DNA of 64,000 nucleotides from positions 9,033,501 through 9,097,500 of the forward strand of contig CM061096.1 of assembly GCA_030770545.1 (NCBI GenBank), written 5' to 3'. Position 1 is the stretch's first letter; each line of letters opens with the position of its first letter. The position numbers and the translations under genes were made by a program. Below are positions 53,784-64,000 of this stretch, one piece after another. The stretch comes from Macropodus opercularis. Lineage: Eukaryota; Chordata; Actinopteri; Anabantiformes; Osphronemidae. The notes below the pieces were generated by a model, which saw nothing but the letters and a program-made list of their open reading frames with translations, was not told the DNA's origin and did not search any database.

Positions 53784-54110
53784 TTTCTGAACAGCAGTGG
53801 CTTCTCTGCTGTGCCCGTCAGTGTCCGACAGACACGCGCGCCACTGGTGATGTGCACGCGGCTAGTGATTCAGCGTCTGCGCTGACGTTTCACGATCCGC
53901 ACCAAAATATTACAGCGTTACATCGTATTTCTAAAGTAACGTCGAGAAATAACACACACGTGTGGAGCATGTTTGTAGACTTGATCAGATGACACGTAGT
54001 ACAGGTAGCGGGCAGCTCGGATTATAAATCTGTAGTCTAGAAAAAGTAAATATGTCTGGTGTTGTGTCAGAGAAACGACCCTCACCTAGTGGGACGTTGT
54101 GGCGCGGTCA
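53784..54110 (-). promoter_or_regulatory. gpatch8: Probable gpatch8 promoter and 5'UTR
   Basis: CpG-rich sequence upstream of the gpatch8 start includes CRE-like tgacgt (near 53884) and many CG dinucleotides (gcgcgccactg, gcacgcggct, ggcgcggtcacgtgacc), ending near a CACGTG E-box at about 54110. It has no TATA box. The transcription start was not determined. Confidence 0.45.
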
Positions 54111-54516
54111 CGTGACCAGGGATGTTAATATCTTAACCCCTCCGACATTTGTCTATGCTCGGATAAAATGTCTGAATATGAACCATTTATACTATTATAC
54201 TACTTATATAAGAACTATTATGTGACAGGAGCAAATGGTTCTGACTCTGTCTCTTGAAACTAGACAAGGAGGTGTTTTCCTCCTGAAACGTTTAGTTTTG
54301 AAATTCAAACATTTTACTTTAAGGCATCACTGCTTGTTGATTATTTAAAACGTATGTCAGTATTTGCGATTCTAATGCATTCTACAGAGCGCAAATAAGA
54401 CTAAAATGGAACCAGCGTGCGATGGAACAGTAGTCAGTAGTTTATGGCTCCACCTTGTGGAATCTTTGTGTCAGTACAGGTACGTTCACTCAGTATATTC
54501 TGCATGTACAGTATGT

Positions 54517-54800
54517 AAAATAAGATAATCCTTTATTGATCCCTCCTTGGGGAAATTGACTTATTACAACAGCTCCCAGGGATTACAAAGTTAGTTAGTT
54601 AGTGCAAATGTGCAAAAGGATGAAATGTGGAAAAAGGATGTGCAAATTTACAATATTTACAATATAGTAAAAATAATAAATACTACTTGACATTTTAGCA
54701 GGTAGTTCATTATAATGGCGACACTTGGTAACTTTACAGAAAGTGATAAGATAGTAATCATAGAATATAAATGAACAACAGGCAAAATAATCAAAAACTG
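54517..54800. repeat. Degenerate interspersed repeat of fish type
   Basis: The text 'ataatcctttattgatccct' then 'ggggaaattgac' and 'gtgcaaatgtgcaaaagg' closely resembles from memory a very abundant teleost repeat with 'ataatcctttattagtccc' and 'ggggaaattt'. The copy is diverged and its outer limits are uncertain. The following sequence to about 55000 may be related but is not recognised. Confidence 0.5.
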
Positions 54801-55379
54801 TTACAACAATAAGAGTAAATTCAAACAAACATCACATTATTTATAACAGGTGAAATAAGCAACCTCTCAGCCCTTATAGATGTGTTTTTATGTCCTCCAG
54901 GAAATGACCACTCCCATCAGGAGAGAAACGTTCTGTCACAGGATGATTTCTCGTCTCAGGTCATCTCAGACCAACTTGCTGTAGGAGACCACATGCTGCA
55001 TAGGTTTTGGCCAAAGAACTAGGGTAGTTATATTTATGAATTTAAAACGTGGCCACGTGTAATCAGAACAAATACATGGATACATTTATCATATGTCAGT
55101 AAATGAATAAATCCCAGGGTTGCCTCTCCATTTGGATTTCTAGGTCGGTACAACTGAAGGGTGAAAAACAAAGCATTTATTAAGGGATGCAAGCAAAGGT
55201 TTAGAGCTTACGCTTCAAAATAAAAGCCTGACTCTCATTTAGAAAAAGGTGGAAAATGTTAGTATATCCCATGCGAAAGTGAAGCTTGGCCAGTGCTGTT
55301 AGTGAACGTTACTGTATGGACGAACTGAACGTTGTAATGTAAACGCGAATTGCATTTTGTTAAGTTAAAATCGGGGCGC

Positions 55380-55473
55380 GCATTTCTTACTTTGAAATTA
55401 ATAAACCGGAAACCATAGACACCGTAGGCAGCGAGCTGGTCGCCATCGGCCGACGCCTTGAACTATACGCTCG
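55380..55473 (+). promoter_or_regulatory. map3k14: Candidate noncoding first exon upstream of map3k14
   Basis: A CpG-rich island in AT-rich surroundings carries an ETS-type motif (aaccggaaacc). It ends in a strong plus-strand donor, TCG followed by GTAAGTAAAG, at 55473/55474. No ATG-initiated long frame is present, so it would be a 5'UTR exon. It may splice to the map3k14 acceptor ending at 58896, or belong to another transcript. Confidence 0.3.
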
Positions 55474-57309
55474 GTAAGTAAAGAATTCGTTTAATATTGA
55501 TCATAAAGTCAAAATATAAAAATGACTAAACACCTCTGTGACGTCATTCTTTATGACTCTCTTCTGAGACAACGGCCTCTTATGTCAGACATTCGTCCTC
55601 TGAATACAAAGGGAAAACAGTGCTGGCAAAGTTAGATGAAATGGCCGTTAACGTGACTACAAGGAAGTGAATCTTAGTTCTCTGCACTGTCGAAGGACGC
55701 GAAATACGCAGGTAAACCGCCCTTACGACTATTGAAGCCAGATGTTGGTTCAGCGCTGAAGGATGCTTTTGTTTGAGAGACTCCTAAAATAATATTTTTG
55801 TGATAGGATTCAAAGAATAAAAATAAGCCATATAAATAGAAGCATATCAAAAGGCTACAGAATTAGGGACATAGAACTTGTGCAATACATAGAAAACAAG
55901 AAAACGTGGGTAAGAACAAAACAAACAATACACATGTGTGGAAGTCAAAAGACTTTGTTCATTGTATTTGTTAACAACTGTTAATGACATTTTTCGTTGT
56001 TGTCAGCCTTGGCCGTGCAGCGCTGCATGTTGTGTTTCTGCAGCTAAAGCAACGACAGTGCAGAAAACATTACTATGTATACACTACACAAACTGCATTA
56101 CAAAGCTTTAATATGCTACAGTGCAGACAACACTGTATACAGAATTTGAAATCTATGACAGATTGTGCCACAGCTTCCTGGTTCCAGATGTTTTATGTAG
56201 CGATTTTAAGTTGTTCTTTGTTATGGGTAAGTTGAATACCTTTCTGACACTGTGCTGTCTTTAGGGTTGTTTGCCTGTGTGGCCTACTTCAGATTGTGTC
56301 CCTTTTCACTTTTCTTACTAAAGGCTTTGGAATTTCATTAATCTGCGTGGGAGTACAGGAGACGGCTCAGTATAGCTACTGACCGCGTGTGCAGTTTTAA
56401 GGCTGTAGTCTGTGAACCTCAATTACAGGTTTATAAGTAAGCAAATGCAATAATACAACTCATTGCTGTTTGTGCATTCAGCCATGCTTCCTATGGCTAC
56501 TGGTGGTATTTAGTACTGCTCCTGTATGATTCTGTTTCTTCTGTTACTGCAGCTGGAGAAATAAAACATATGATGTTCTTAAAAGTTTTTAATCAAGCAC
56601 AATTTAAAAGCACACATTCCATCGGGATCGTTTCTGTCTACAGTCTAAAATATTGTTGCCATGGGAGTAAACAGTTTTGTTATCACAAAGGAGCAACTGT
56701 TTTTTTGCTTGTATCTGAGCCATTTATGTGGTATTCTGAATTTCCTGTGTTCTGTAATGGTTTTTGATATGAGTAAGTTGTTTTGCGGCAGAGAAAGGCA
56801 AGTGAGATTAGTGCAGCTAGATACAGACACACAACAGGCGACAGCTCATATGCTTATAGCTTGGTGGCAAATGTTTTCCATAAGACAAACCCAGTAATCG
56901 GATTTATCAGATTTTCTGGTTGTTTTTAGTAGTATTTCATTCTAGACCCTGTTACAATTTGCCCACTTCACTGTTGTTGTAGATCTAGTTTGAATTGTAA
57001 GAAACAATGACACAATATAAATATAAACTATTCATAACATTTCCAATGATGTTTGTGATAGGTAGCTGTATCTAGAACTATTTTTGAGTTCACTTATTGC
57101 AAACTGAATAGACTGGATGTTTAAAGTACACATCTCAAAAAGCTTTGACCTCCTCAGGGGCACAGATGTTTACTAATTGTAAAACAGATGTTTGAAACCA
57201 GGCCTGGGTCACAGAAGTGAGGCACCTGGCACCTGTAGAGCCATTTGTGTCATTATTTGCTGCACAAAAGTTAGCGTCGCAAGGTATTGCAATGTCAACC
57301 ACAACGGCT

Positions 57310-57443
<134 letters not shown>

Positions 57444-57556
57444 TGTGATATCTGTAGGCTGCAGAGACATGACGTCGTGCTTTTCTTACTGCCCACTGGC
57501 CATCATTAAGACAAAACATATAATGTAGGCACGGTTTACAGCAAGTTAGCCAGCCC

Positions 57557-57602
57557 TGCTGGAGGGAGGAGAGGGAGAAGAGGGAGGAGAGGGAGGGGGG
57601 AA
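57557..57602. repeat. Purine-rich GGAGGGAGAAG tract
   Basis: Nearly 45 bases are almost purely G and A, with repeated gggagg and ggagag. It lies just upstream of the putative map3k14 leader. Such tracts are common near vertebrate promoters. Confidence 0.8.
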
Positions 57603-57639
57603 TATGGGGAAGTGAGATGCATTTCCCATAAGTCAGTGT

Positions 57640-57801
57640 CAGGCTGCTCCTCCCCCAAGTTGGCTGAGAGCCAGCATCAAACAGAGCAGAGCAGCGGCGA
57701 CTGAGCCGATGTGTAACTGAGAGTCGGAGCAGGCGGTGCGAGGCAGACAAATGTAGATACCAGGTGATAAAAGAGCAGACAGGCAGGAGAGACTGGCTTC
57801 T
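57640..57801 (+). promoter_or_regulatory. map3k14: Probable map3k14 noncoding first exon
   Basis: GC-richer sequence ending GGCTTCT with a strong donor GTAAGTAAAT at 57801/57802. It contains no long frame. Splicing to the acceptor TTTTTCCTGCCAG ending at 58896 would place 14 bases of leader before the start codon. The 5' limit is arbitrary. Confidence 0.45.
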
Positions 57802-58905
57802 GTAAGTAAATCGACATGCTTCTCAGCCTAACACGTACGCAGTTGTTGTTGTAGTTGTATTCATTGCAGTGGGGCTTTCTCTATTTCCTTTCCACGTAAA
57901 TTCACTGGGGTGTGGTGTTATGCCGGCTTTCAGCACCGGTACAGTGTCTGTAGGCGGAAGTGACAGTTGCTTCGATCTTGATCATTTTGGGTATGAAGTG
58001 GTCACAAGAAGTAACGACATTACTAAATTTTTAACAGCTTTTTCTAACTTATACCTGCAGTTTTTTTAAATATTACTTTTGTTACTATTGCCCAAAACAA
58101 GCCTTTTTTGGCAACTATTGTCAAAAGTATCAATAATTAAATACAAAAAAATTGAACCCATTAATGCAAGATGCTGCAGTTGCCTTTAAAATGCATTTAA
58201 CGATCAAAAGCAATGTGGAGATCTTTATTGGAAATTCATCATAATGTAATTTACGTCCCCTGAGTAAAAACGAGCACTTGGTTTTAAGAACAGTTGCAAC
58301 TGCCAAAACAAGGCAAGGTCTAAATTTCCTGTGTCTTCTGCCAACCGCAGACTTTCAAAGTTTTAGTTCACACAGTGATCACCCTTCTCCTGAGCTAATA
58401 GTGAACAGTCGAATATGTTAACGTTTAAACAAGCTATAAACTAGTACATTAATATGCAACTACAACTCAACTACAAAACAAACCCTGTCGTTTTTCGGAA
58501 GAGTGTGCGTTTATGAACTCTTCTGCATTGCTAAACTGTTGATTCAGGAAATGATATGATCAACTTTGTAGGTGTGGTGATATTAGTAAAATGCCTCATG
58601 AGAATAAGGAAGACATGAAAAGTTAAATAAAGAATCATATAAAAACGAATAAAGTAAAATAACGTGTTATTTAAAACTACAATATACTGTTAGTTGGTCT
58701 CACATGGTTTTCTCTATAAAAAAAATCTATATGACATTGTAAATTGAACTGCCCCCAATGTTGGTTCTGAGCAAATTGAAAATGATTATTATAAAGTAAC
58801 ATATTTCTTTTAATGTGGTCATTTAAAGACAGAGTCTCTTGTCCTGTTGAGTCATTGACTTGTAGTTTGCTTGTGATGCTCTTTTTTTCCTGCCAGATCC
58901 AGCCG

Positions 58906-58920
58906 ATGAAATGGCGGTGA
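58906..58920 (+). other. map3k14: Four-codon upstream ORF overlapping the map3k14 start
   Basis: An ATG at 58906 opens ATG AAA TGG CGG TGA. The frame closes at 58920, and the main start ATG at 58911 lies within it in another frame. Both lie in the first coding exon after its acceptor, so the upstream ATG is present in any transcript that includes this exon. Confidence 0.7.
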
Positions 58921-61900
58921 GGCAAAGGATTTTCAACTCAACAGCACCTTTCTCTGGTTCACCCAAAGCTGAGCTTAAGGGGTCTTACCCATCCAGCTCA
59001 GCCCCTGACCAGGAGACAGAGGAGGAGGAAGAGGAGGGGAAGGACAGCAAAATGGGCATTGCACATTTACTTTCCACGTCACCTTTAATAAATAAACTCC
59101 TGACACATGGAACTGCAGAGCAAGTGGGGAAAATGCCTTTGAAGACCTCGTCCTTCATTGCTCAGGCTGAATGTAAATATGTCTTTTGCATTAGTTTCTT
59201 TACAAAATTTCAAATCATTATACTTGAAAAGAATTGAACGTGAACGCTGCTCCACTCAGGTGAAACCCAGGACTCCCAGGAGTTTAGTCCGTCTTGTCTT
59301 GAGCGCTCCTCTGTTCCCTTTCCCAACTGCTTCACCAGCAGGTATGACCTGACAGCACTGCTTGCGTGTCACACCTCATGCTTGTTTACAGACACTATAC
59401 TGACTGGTTTAATGACGTGTGCAACTAACATTGTTGTCGTGCTTTTGCATCAGTGTTTGCTCAGAGAACAACAACGTGGTGTATCCAACCACAGCCTCTG
59501 TCCAGGAGCCAAGCGGCTCATCAAGGCCACTCACCCACAAAAAGAAGAACAGAAAGAGACAAAAGCGTAAGGGAAGAAAAAAAGTAGAGCAGAAGGAGAA
59601 GAAGCAGAACAGGCATCGCCTACCTTCTGGAATCCCTGAGCAGGAGAGTGGAAGTTTTCTGGTCCAGATCCTGGTGAGAACCACAGTTATTCTTCACATG
59701 TAATTTGCACATGTAGAGCCTATTAAAGCAGTTCACATGTAAGTTTATACATAGTTTTGTATATACTATTAGTCTTGCACGCTTAAGAGTTTCTTCCTTG
59801 TAAGTCATCTTCAAGGATAAATTGAAACCGTCTTTAGCAGTTGGATGCATGTAGCATATTAGCTTCCCTGTGCTGTGGGCATGAATCACGCAGTCCAGAC
59901 AATGTTTAGCCCCTGGGCTGACCCATCTGAGAATGTAAACACCATGTAGTCTGAGTAACCGTCCTGTTTGGTTGTTTCCTTTAGGAGCACTTACCATTTG
60001 AAAGCAAAGGCGAACTGAGTACTTCATGCTGTAGCAGCATTGAAAGTTCAGAGGAGCAGGACAGAGGGCATCCTCTCTACAGCCGTCCCATATACAGCAC
60101 AGGCTCCAGCTGCACTCCTCTACCATGGAAGGCCTGCGAACCCTTGTCCAGACTCCATTCCAGTGTCAAGTCATATGGGGCAGAAGGCGACTCAGACTCC
60201 CACAGCAGTGTGGGAGACTGCTCGCTGGCCCTAGCTGGCCTCAGGGGCAACGTCAGTCAGGGGGACCGCTGCTATGCAGGACCCTTTTCCAAAGACATGG
60301 AGAGGGAAGCAAGAGAGGAGGAGGAGGAAGAAGAAGAGTTTTCAACAGATGATTCCGTTTGCAATGAGGGGATAATCTTTGACAATGATGTATGTCCTCC
60401 TGTACTTCAGTTTGCTTCCTGACTCCCATCTGTTTATAATGTCAACCAAAGTAACTTGTTTATCGCTTTTCCTAACAGAACATTCAGCTTGTGGACTCTG
60501 AATACAGGGAGGGACGAGATTATGTCCTCACAAAGTTTATCAAGGAAGGGTCCTATGGTGAAGTACACAGTGCACAGGACGTCAACACAGGCTTCAAATT
60601 TGCTGTCAAAAAGGTAACAGAGCAAATCTCCACTGCTCCACTGCCTTTTTTTTATAAGCATGTGCTAACTATGTGTAGTGGTTAATCATTTGTTCCATTG
60701 TTTTTTCATAGATGACTCTGAAGAGGTTCAGCAGTGAGGAGGTGGGTGCGTGGAGTGCCCTCAAGTCTCCCCGTGTGGTGGAACTCTTTGGAGTGGTCAG
60801 AGAGGGGCCTAATGTTGTGCTTTTCATGGAGCAGAAATCTGGTAAACACACTACATTCTGTCTGTACTTGCTGCTACTGTTCAGTTAGAGAATATGGTCT
60901 AAAAAAGCTGTAATGAGCTAAGTGGAAACACGTGGACGTTAGAGGTACGGTGAGTATATGGAAATGTGGATGTGATTATTGTCAAGTTATGGAGTATTGT
61001 GTTCATATTAGACCAAGCATTCAAGAAATGTCTGGTGTGTATGCATCTAATAATATACATACAACATACGTTCACAAACTCAGCTTCTGTTTTCGATGCT
61101 TTGTCACAGATTAGGGCTTATTCCTGGTCCTGCTTAAACTATATCTGTTATTCCAGGCTCATTGGGCCAACTAATAGTGGAGCGTGGTCGGCTGCCTGAG
61201 GATTTAAGCCTCCACTACATCTCTCAAGTGTTAACAGCACTGGAGTACTTGGTGAAGAAAAAAGTGGCTCATCTGGATATAAAGGGTAGGTTTACAGAAC
61301 AGATGGTGATGTTATACAGAAAATAATGGTGGCGGTGTGTCCTTTAATAATCATCTAAAGAAATGATCACTTATTACTATATGTAAAACAGTTATGACGT
61401 CTTTTGTTTCTTAAAATATGCTGAAGCCCAACCTAGTTTTTATCGTATAGTCAAAGTAGTTATAAAGGTAAAACTAAATGTGTGAGCTCGAGTTTTACTT
61501 GGTGGAAAAGTGAAAGAGAAAAACATACAGGGAGAGTAAGTTGGGTTTCATTAGCTCTCACCACAGACTCCAGTGTATGTTTTGCAGCTGTTGTGTGGAA
61601 CACAATTGTCATAGATACAGTTAGATAGATTTGATCTTCACCTGTGTGAAACCAGACTACCACAGAGAAGACGACAGGCTGGGAATTTCCCACAGTGTGA
61701 CTCACCACTGGTCTTTAGAAGCGGCGCATGCGCACAGAATCAGGAGAGCAAGAAAGGGAGAACAGAACGTAGGGAGGGGGTGGTGAGCTCGAGGAGGTTA
61801 GTGAGAGAATAAGAAGAGAAAAATAGAAGAACGGGGAGAATACAGGGTGATCAAAATTAAAGTAGAAAACGTCTCTGTTAGAAGAGAGCAAACCAAAACG

Positions 61901-64000
61901 AAAGGGGAACTGAGGACGGAAAACAAAAGCTGGGGGGGAGACAAAGAAAGTGATTGTGCTGCTACAGTTTAGGCGCCACCTGGTGTCCGTTAACAAAAGC
62001 AGTGACCGCTGCTGGTTACTACTCTAGCATTTCTTCCACATTAAGGTGCTGTATTTCCCATTTGTTTTTGTCCGTAGACATCCTTATGTCTTTATATACT
62101 ATACTCTAGACTGTGAATAATCTGATGCATGAAGTTAAGAGCTGACTGTTGTAAGTGAAGGTTCTTTATCTTGTTTTCAACAGCTGAAAATGTTTTGCTG
62201 TCGGAGGATGGTAGAGACACCTTCTTGTGTGACTTTGGTCATGCTGAGAGACTCGACAAATGGGGACAGAGCATCAGTGGCTCCAGTGGTAAATGTGCAC
62301 TCGGATTAATTTATGAGGAATTGTAATTTATCCAGTTCCATGCTTGTAATTTGATGTTTTCCTCAAACTCAATGCAGATCTAAAGGGCACAGAGACCCAC
62401 ATGGCCCCTGAGATTGTAAAAGGGGAACCACGCGGAGCTAAAGCAGATGTGTGGAGCAGCTGCTGTATGTTTCTGCACATGCTCAATGGGTGTCATCCCT
62501 GGACAAGATACTACACCTGCAGGCTTTACCTGAAGGTACACTTTCAAATGACACTACACGCTTGTGATCATCACCACTTCACTGTATAATAATAACATAT
62601 TGAGTCTGCGTTCTGTTCTGGCTGTAGATCGCCAATGAGCCTCCCCCTCTGAGAGAGATCCCACCTGACTGTAGCCTTCTCACAGCTGAAGTTATAAAGG
62701 CAGGCCTCCAGAAGGATCCGTTCAAGAGGGCATCAGCATCAGAGCTCAAAGTGAAAACCAATATAGCTCTGAAAGAAGGTATAAAATTACACCTCATCGT
62801 TTTGTAGTTTGCAGGTAAAATCAGTTAAGTCAAAAAATGTAAATGCTGTGCTGACCTCTGTGTCAGACCCCATCTTTTAAGTTTCCTGTATTGGTGCACA
62901 CACACAGAGTTGTTTAATTTCTGTGCTTCCGCTTCTGTGTAATTGCAGTTGGAGGAGTCTCTAGCCCAGTAAAGGGACCCTACACTGAGCCCCTGTATAT
63001 TGCCAACAAACCTCCAGACTCCCGGCACATCTCGAATGGAAGTGTTGACTATGAAGAAGAACAGGAACACCAAGAATCTGTGCAGAAACCAAGCAGGTGG
63101 ATGAAGAAGCTGTTTAATGAGAATGAAGACTTGGAGGCTGAGTCTAATGACACAAAGCCACACTCGCTTCGTTGTCCACGAACTCTGAGCTTTGAGTCAA
63201 ACCACAAACGTGGCAACAATATCACCAAAGTACCTGAGCATGAGCTACTCAAAGGTGCCATTTTCTTTATTTACTTATTTTCATTGTTCTTATTTCCTTG
63301 TGTCTAATGTAGTATATGTTTGAACAGATTTCTACTTGAGCAGTCTGTCCCAGCCCCAGTCTGCTGAGAGGCAGGAGCAGCTCTTGTCTGGTCTCAGCAG
63401 TGACATTTATTCCAACTGGGAAAAACTGGACAAAAAGGTAACTCAACATAACCAGTAGAGTCTAATTTACTGAATCTGCATCTCCCAGTTGTAATGACAA
63501 ACTCCACTGTTTGTTGTATCGCAGGACTCTGGCCGCTGGTCCCTGGGCCCAGTAGATGACTTAAGCTCTGGTGTCTTTTCCTACAACAGTCAGTCAGATG
63601 TGCAGGTCTTCAGTATGGATTTGCTGGGTCACACCCAGCTGCCACCACCCTGTTGTTTTGAAGGTAGAATGAATAACCTATTTTATGAATCCAAAAACTG
63701 TTTGGTATAAAACCACAGTTTAACATGGAATTCAGTTTCCTTTACAGTATGTCTGTCTGTCTGTCTGTCTCAGGGGTGGATGTCTGCATAAGGAACTTCA
63801 GCAGGAGAAGTATCCGGATCAGAGAGAGCCGCCGGGTGAAGGTTGGCCACATCGCTACTGGAATCAGTGATCAGGTGGGCGCTAGCAGCTTAACTCATTT
63901 ACACATCAACTCAGTAATTAACGTCAACGCAATCAAGTGCTTATGACTACACCTTTTGAAAGCTTATTTATGTGTCTTTTGTAGATCTCAAGGAGGGTTT
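58911..64000 (+). CDS. map3k14: MAP kinase kinase kinase 14 (NF-kappa-B-inducing kinase, NIK), 3' end beyond window
   Basis: This cytoplasmic Ser/Thr kinase activates IKK-alpha and p100 processing in non-canonical NF-kappa-B signalling. The exons are 58911-59172, 59260-59341, 59454-59673, 59985-60389, 60479-60613, 60712-60841, 61157-61285, 62184-62288, 62378-62535, 62628-62778, 62949-63254, 63328-63437, 63525-63663, 63774-63874 and 63985 onward, about 816 codons in frame. IAQAEC (83-88) with DSQEFSP matches the TRAF3-binding degron of human NIK. A basic stretch at 143-170 resembles its nuclear localisation signal. The kinase domain shows a Gly loop (EGSYGEV), AVKK (365-368), HLDIK (450-454), DFG (471-473), GTETHMAPE (493-501) and DVWSSCCMFLHMLNGCHPW. 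C-terminal blocks SSLSQP, LSSGV and VKVGHIATGIS match the human tail. The C-terminus is missing only because the window ends. Confidence 0.97.
61286..62183 (+). other. map3k14: map3k14 intron between kinase exons
   Basis: This 898-bp intron separates the exon ending at HLDIK from the exon carrying AENVLL and DFG. It includes a purine-rich stretch at about 61735-61930. No other feature was seen. Confidence 0.6.
63749..63773 (+). repeat. map3k14: (GTCT)n repeat forming a splice acceptor
   Basis: About five GTCT/CTGT units end directly at the CAG that precedes the map3k14 exon starting at 63774. The repeat therefore serves as the pyrimidine-rich part of the 3' splice site of a 110-bp intron. 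Confidence 0.8.

Overview
This is nuclear DNA from a vertebrate, almost certainly a teleost fish and probably a percomorph-like species with a compact genome. The evidence is GT-AG introns, vertebrate developmental and signalling genes with near-human exon structure, long dinucleotide microsatellites, and small Tc1/mariner-type and other fish-type interspersed repeats. There are no bacterial, CRISPR, phage or operon features. I could not assign a species.

Five protein-coding genes can be read exon by exon. From left to right they are: (1) an ADP-ribosylation factor on the minus strand (coding 9166-10215, noncoding first exon near 13053-13115), best called arf2 because of its neighbours; (2) wnt9b on the plus strand (coding 14304-18572, four exons, 355 aa); (3) gosr2, the Golgi Qb-SNARE membrin, on the plus strand (27018-29582, six exons, 212 aa); (4) gpatch8, a G-patch, C2H2 zinc-finger and RS-rich nuclear protein, on the minus strand (31753-53783, eight exons, 1489 aa, with two introns of about 6.8 kb); and (5) map3k14, the NF-kappa-B-inducing kinase NIK, on the plus strand (from 58911, fifteen coding exons in view plus the start of a sixteenth, cut off by the window edge). 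For every gene the exon lengths and phases add up to an uninterrupted reading frame across the splice junctions.

The rest is noncoding. Positions 1 to about 7190 are intergenic, with a CpG-containing pyrimidine-rich block near 330-600 that could be a promoter. A likely arf 3'UTR carrying a long CA repeat follows. Positions 18573-27017 hold the wnt9b 3' region and intergenic DNA, with candidate conserved noncoding elements and a 30-base G run. Positions 53784-58896 separate the head-to-head gpatch8 and map3k14 starts and contain repeat remnants, two candidate noncoding first exons and a TA/CA compound microsatellite. gosr2 and gpatch8 converge tail to tail.

The genes do not form one pathway. 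They act in vesicle budding and fusion (Arf, membrin), Wnt signalling (Wnt9b), nuclear RNA-related functions (Gpatch8) and non-canonical NF-kappa-B signalling (NIK). What unites them is ancestry: WNT9B, GOSR2, GPATCH8 and MAP3K14 all lie on human 17q21, and an ARF-WNT9 pair also exists on human 1q42 (ARF1, WNT9A). I found no sign of a new biological system. The most useful observations are details of gene structure, such as tiny upstream ORFs, a microsatellite acting as a splice acceptor, and kinase motif differences, together with the preserved linkage.
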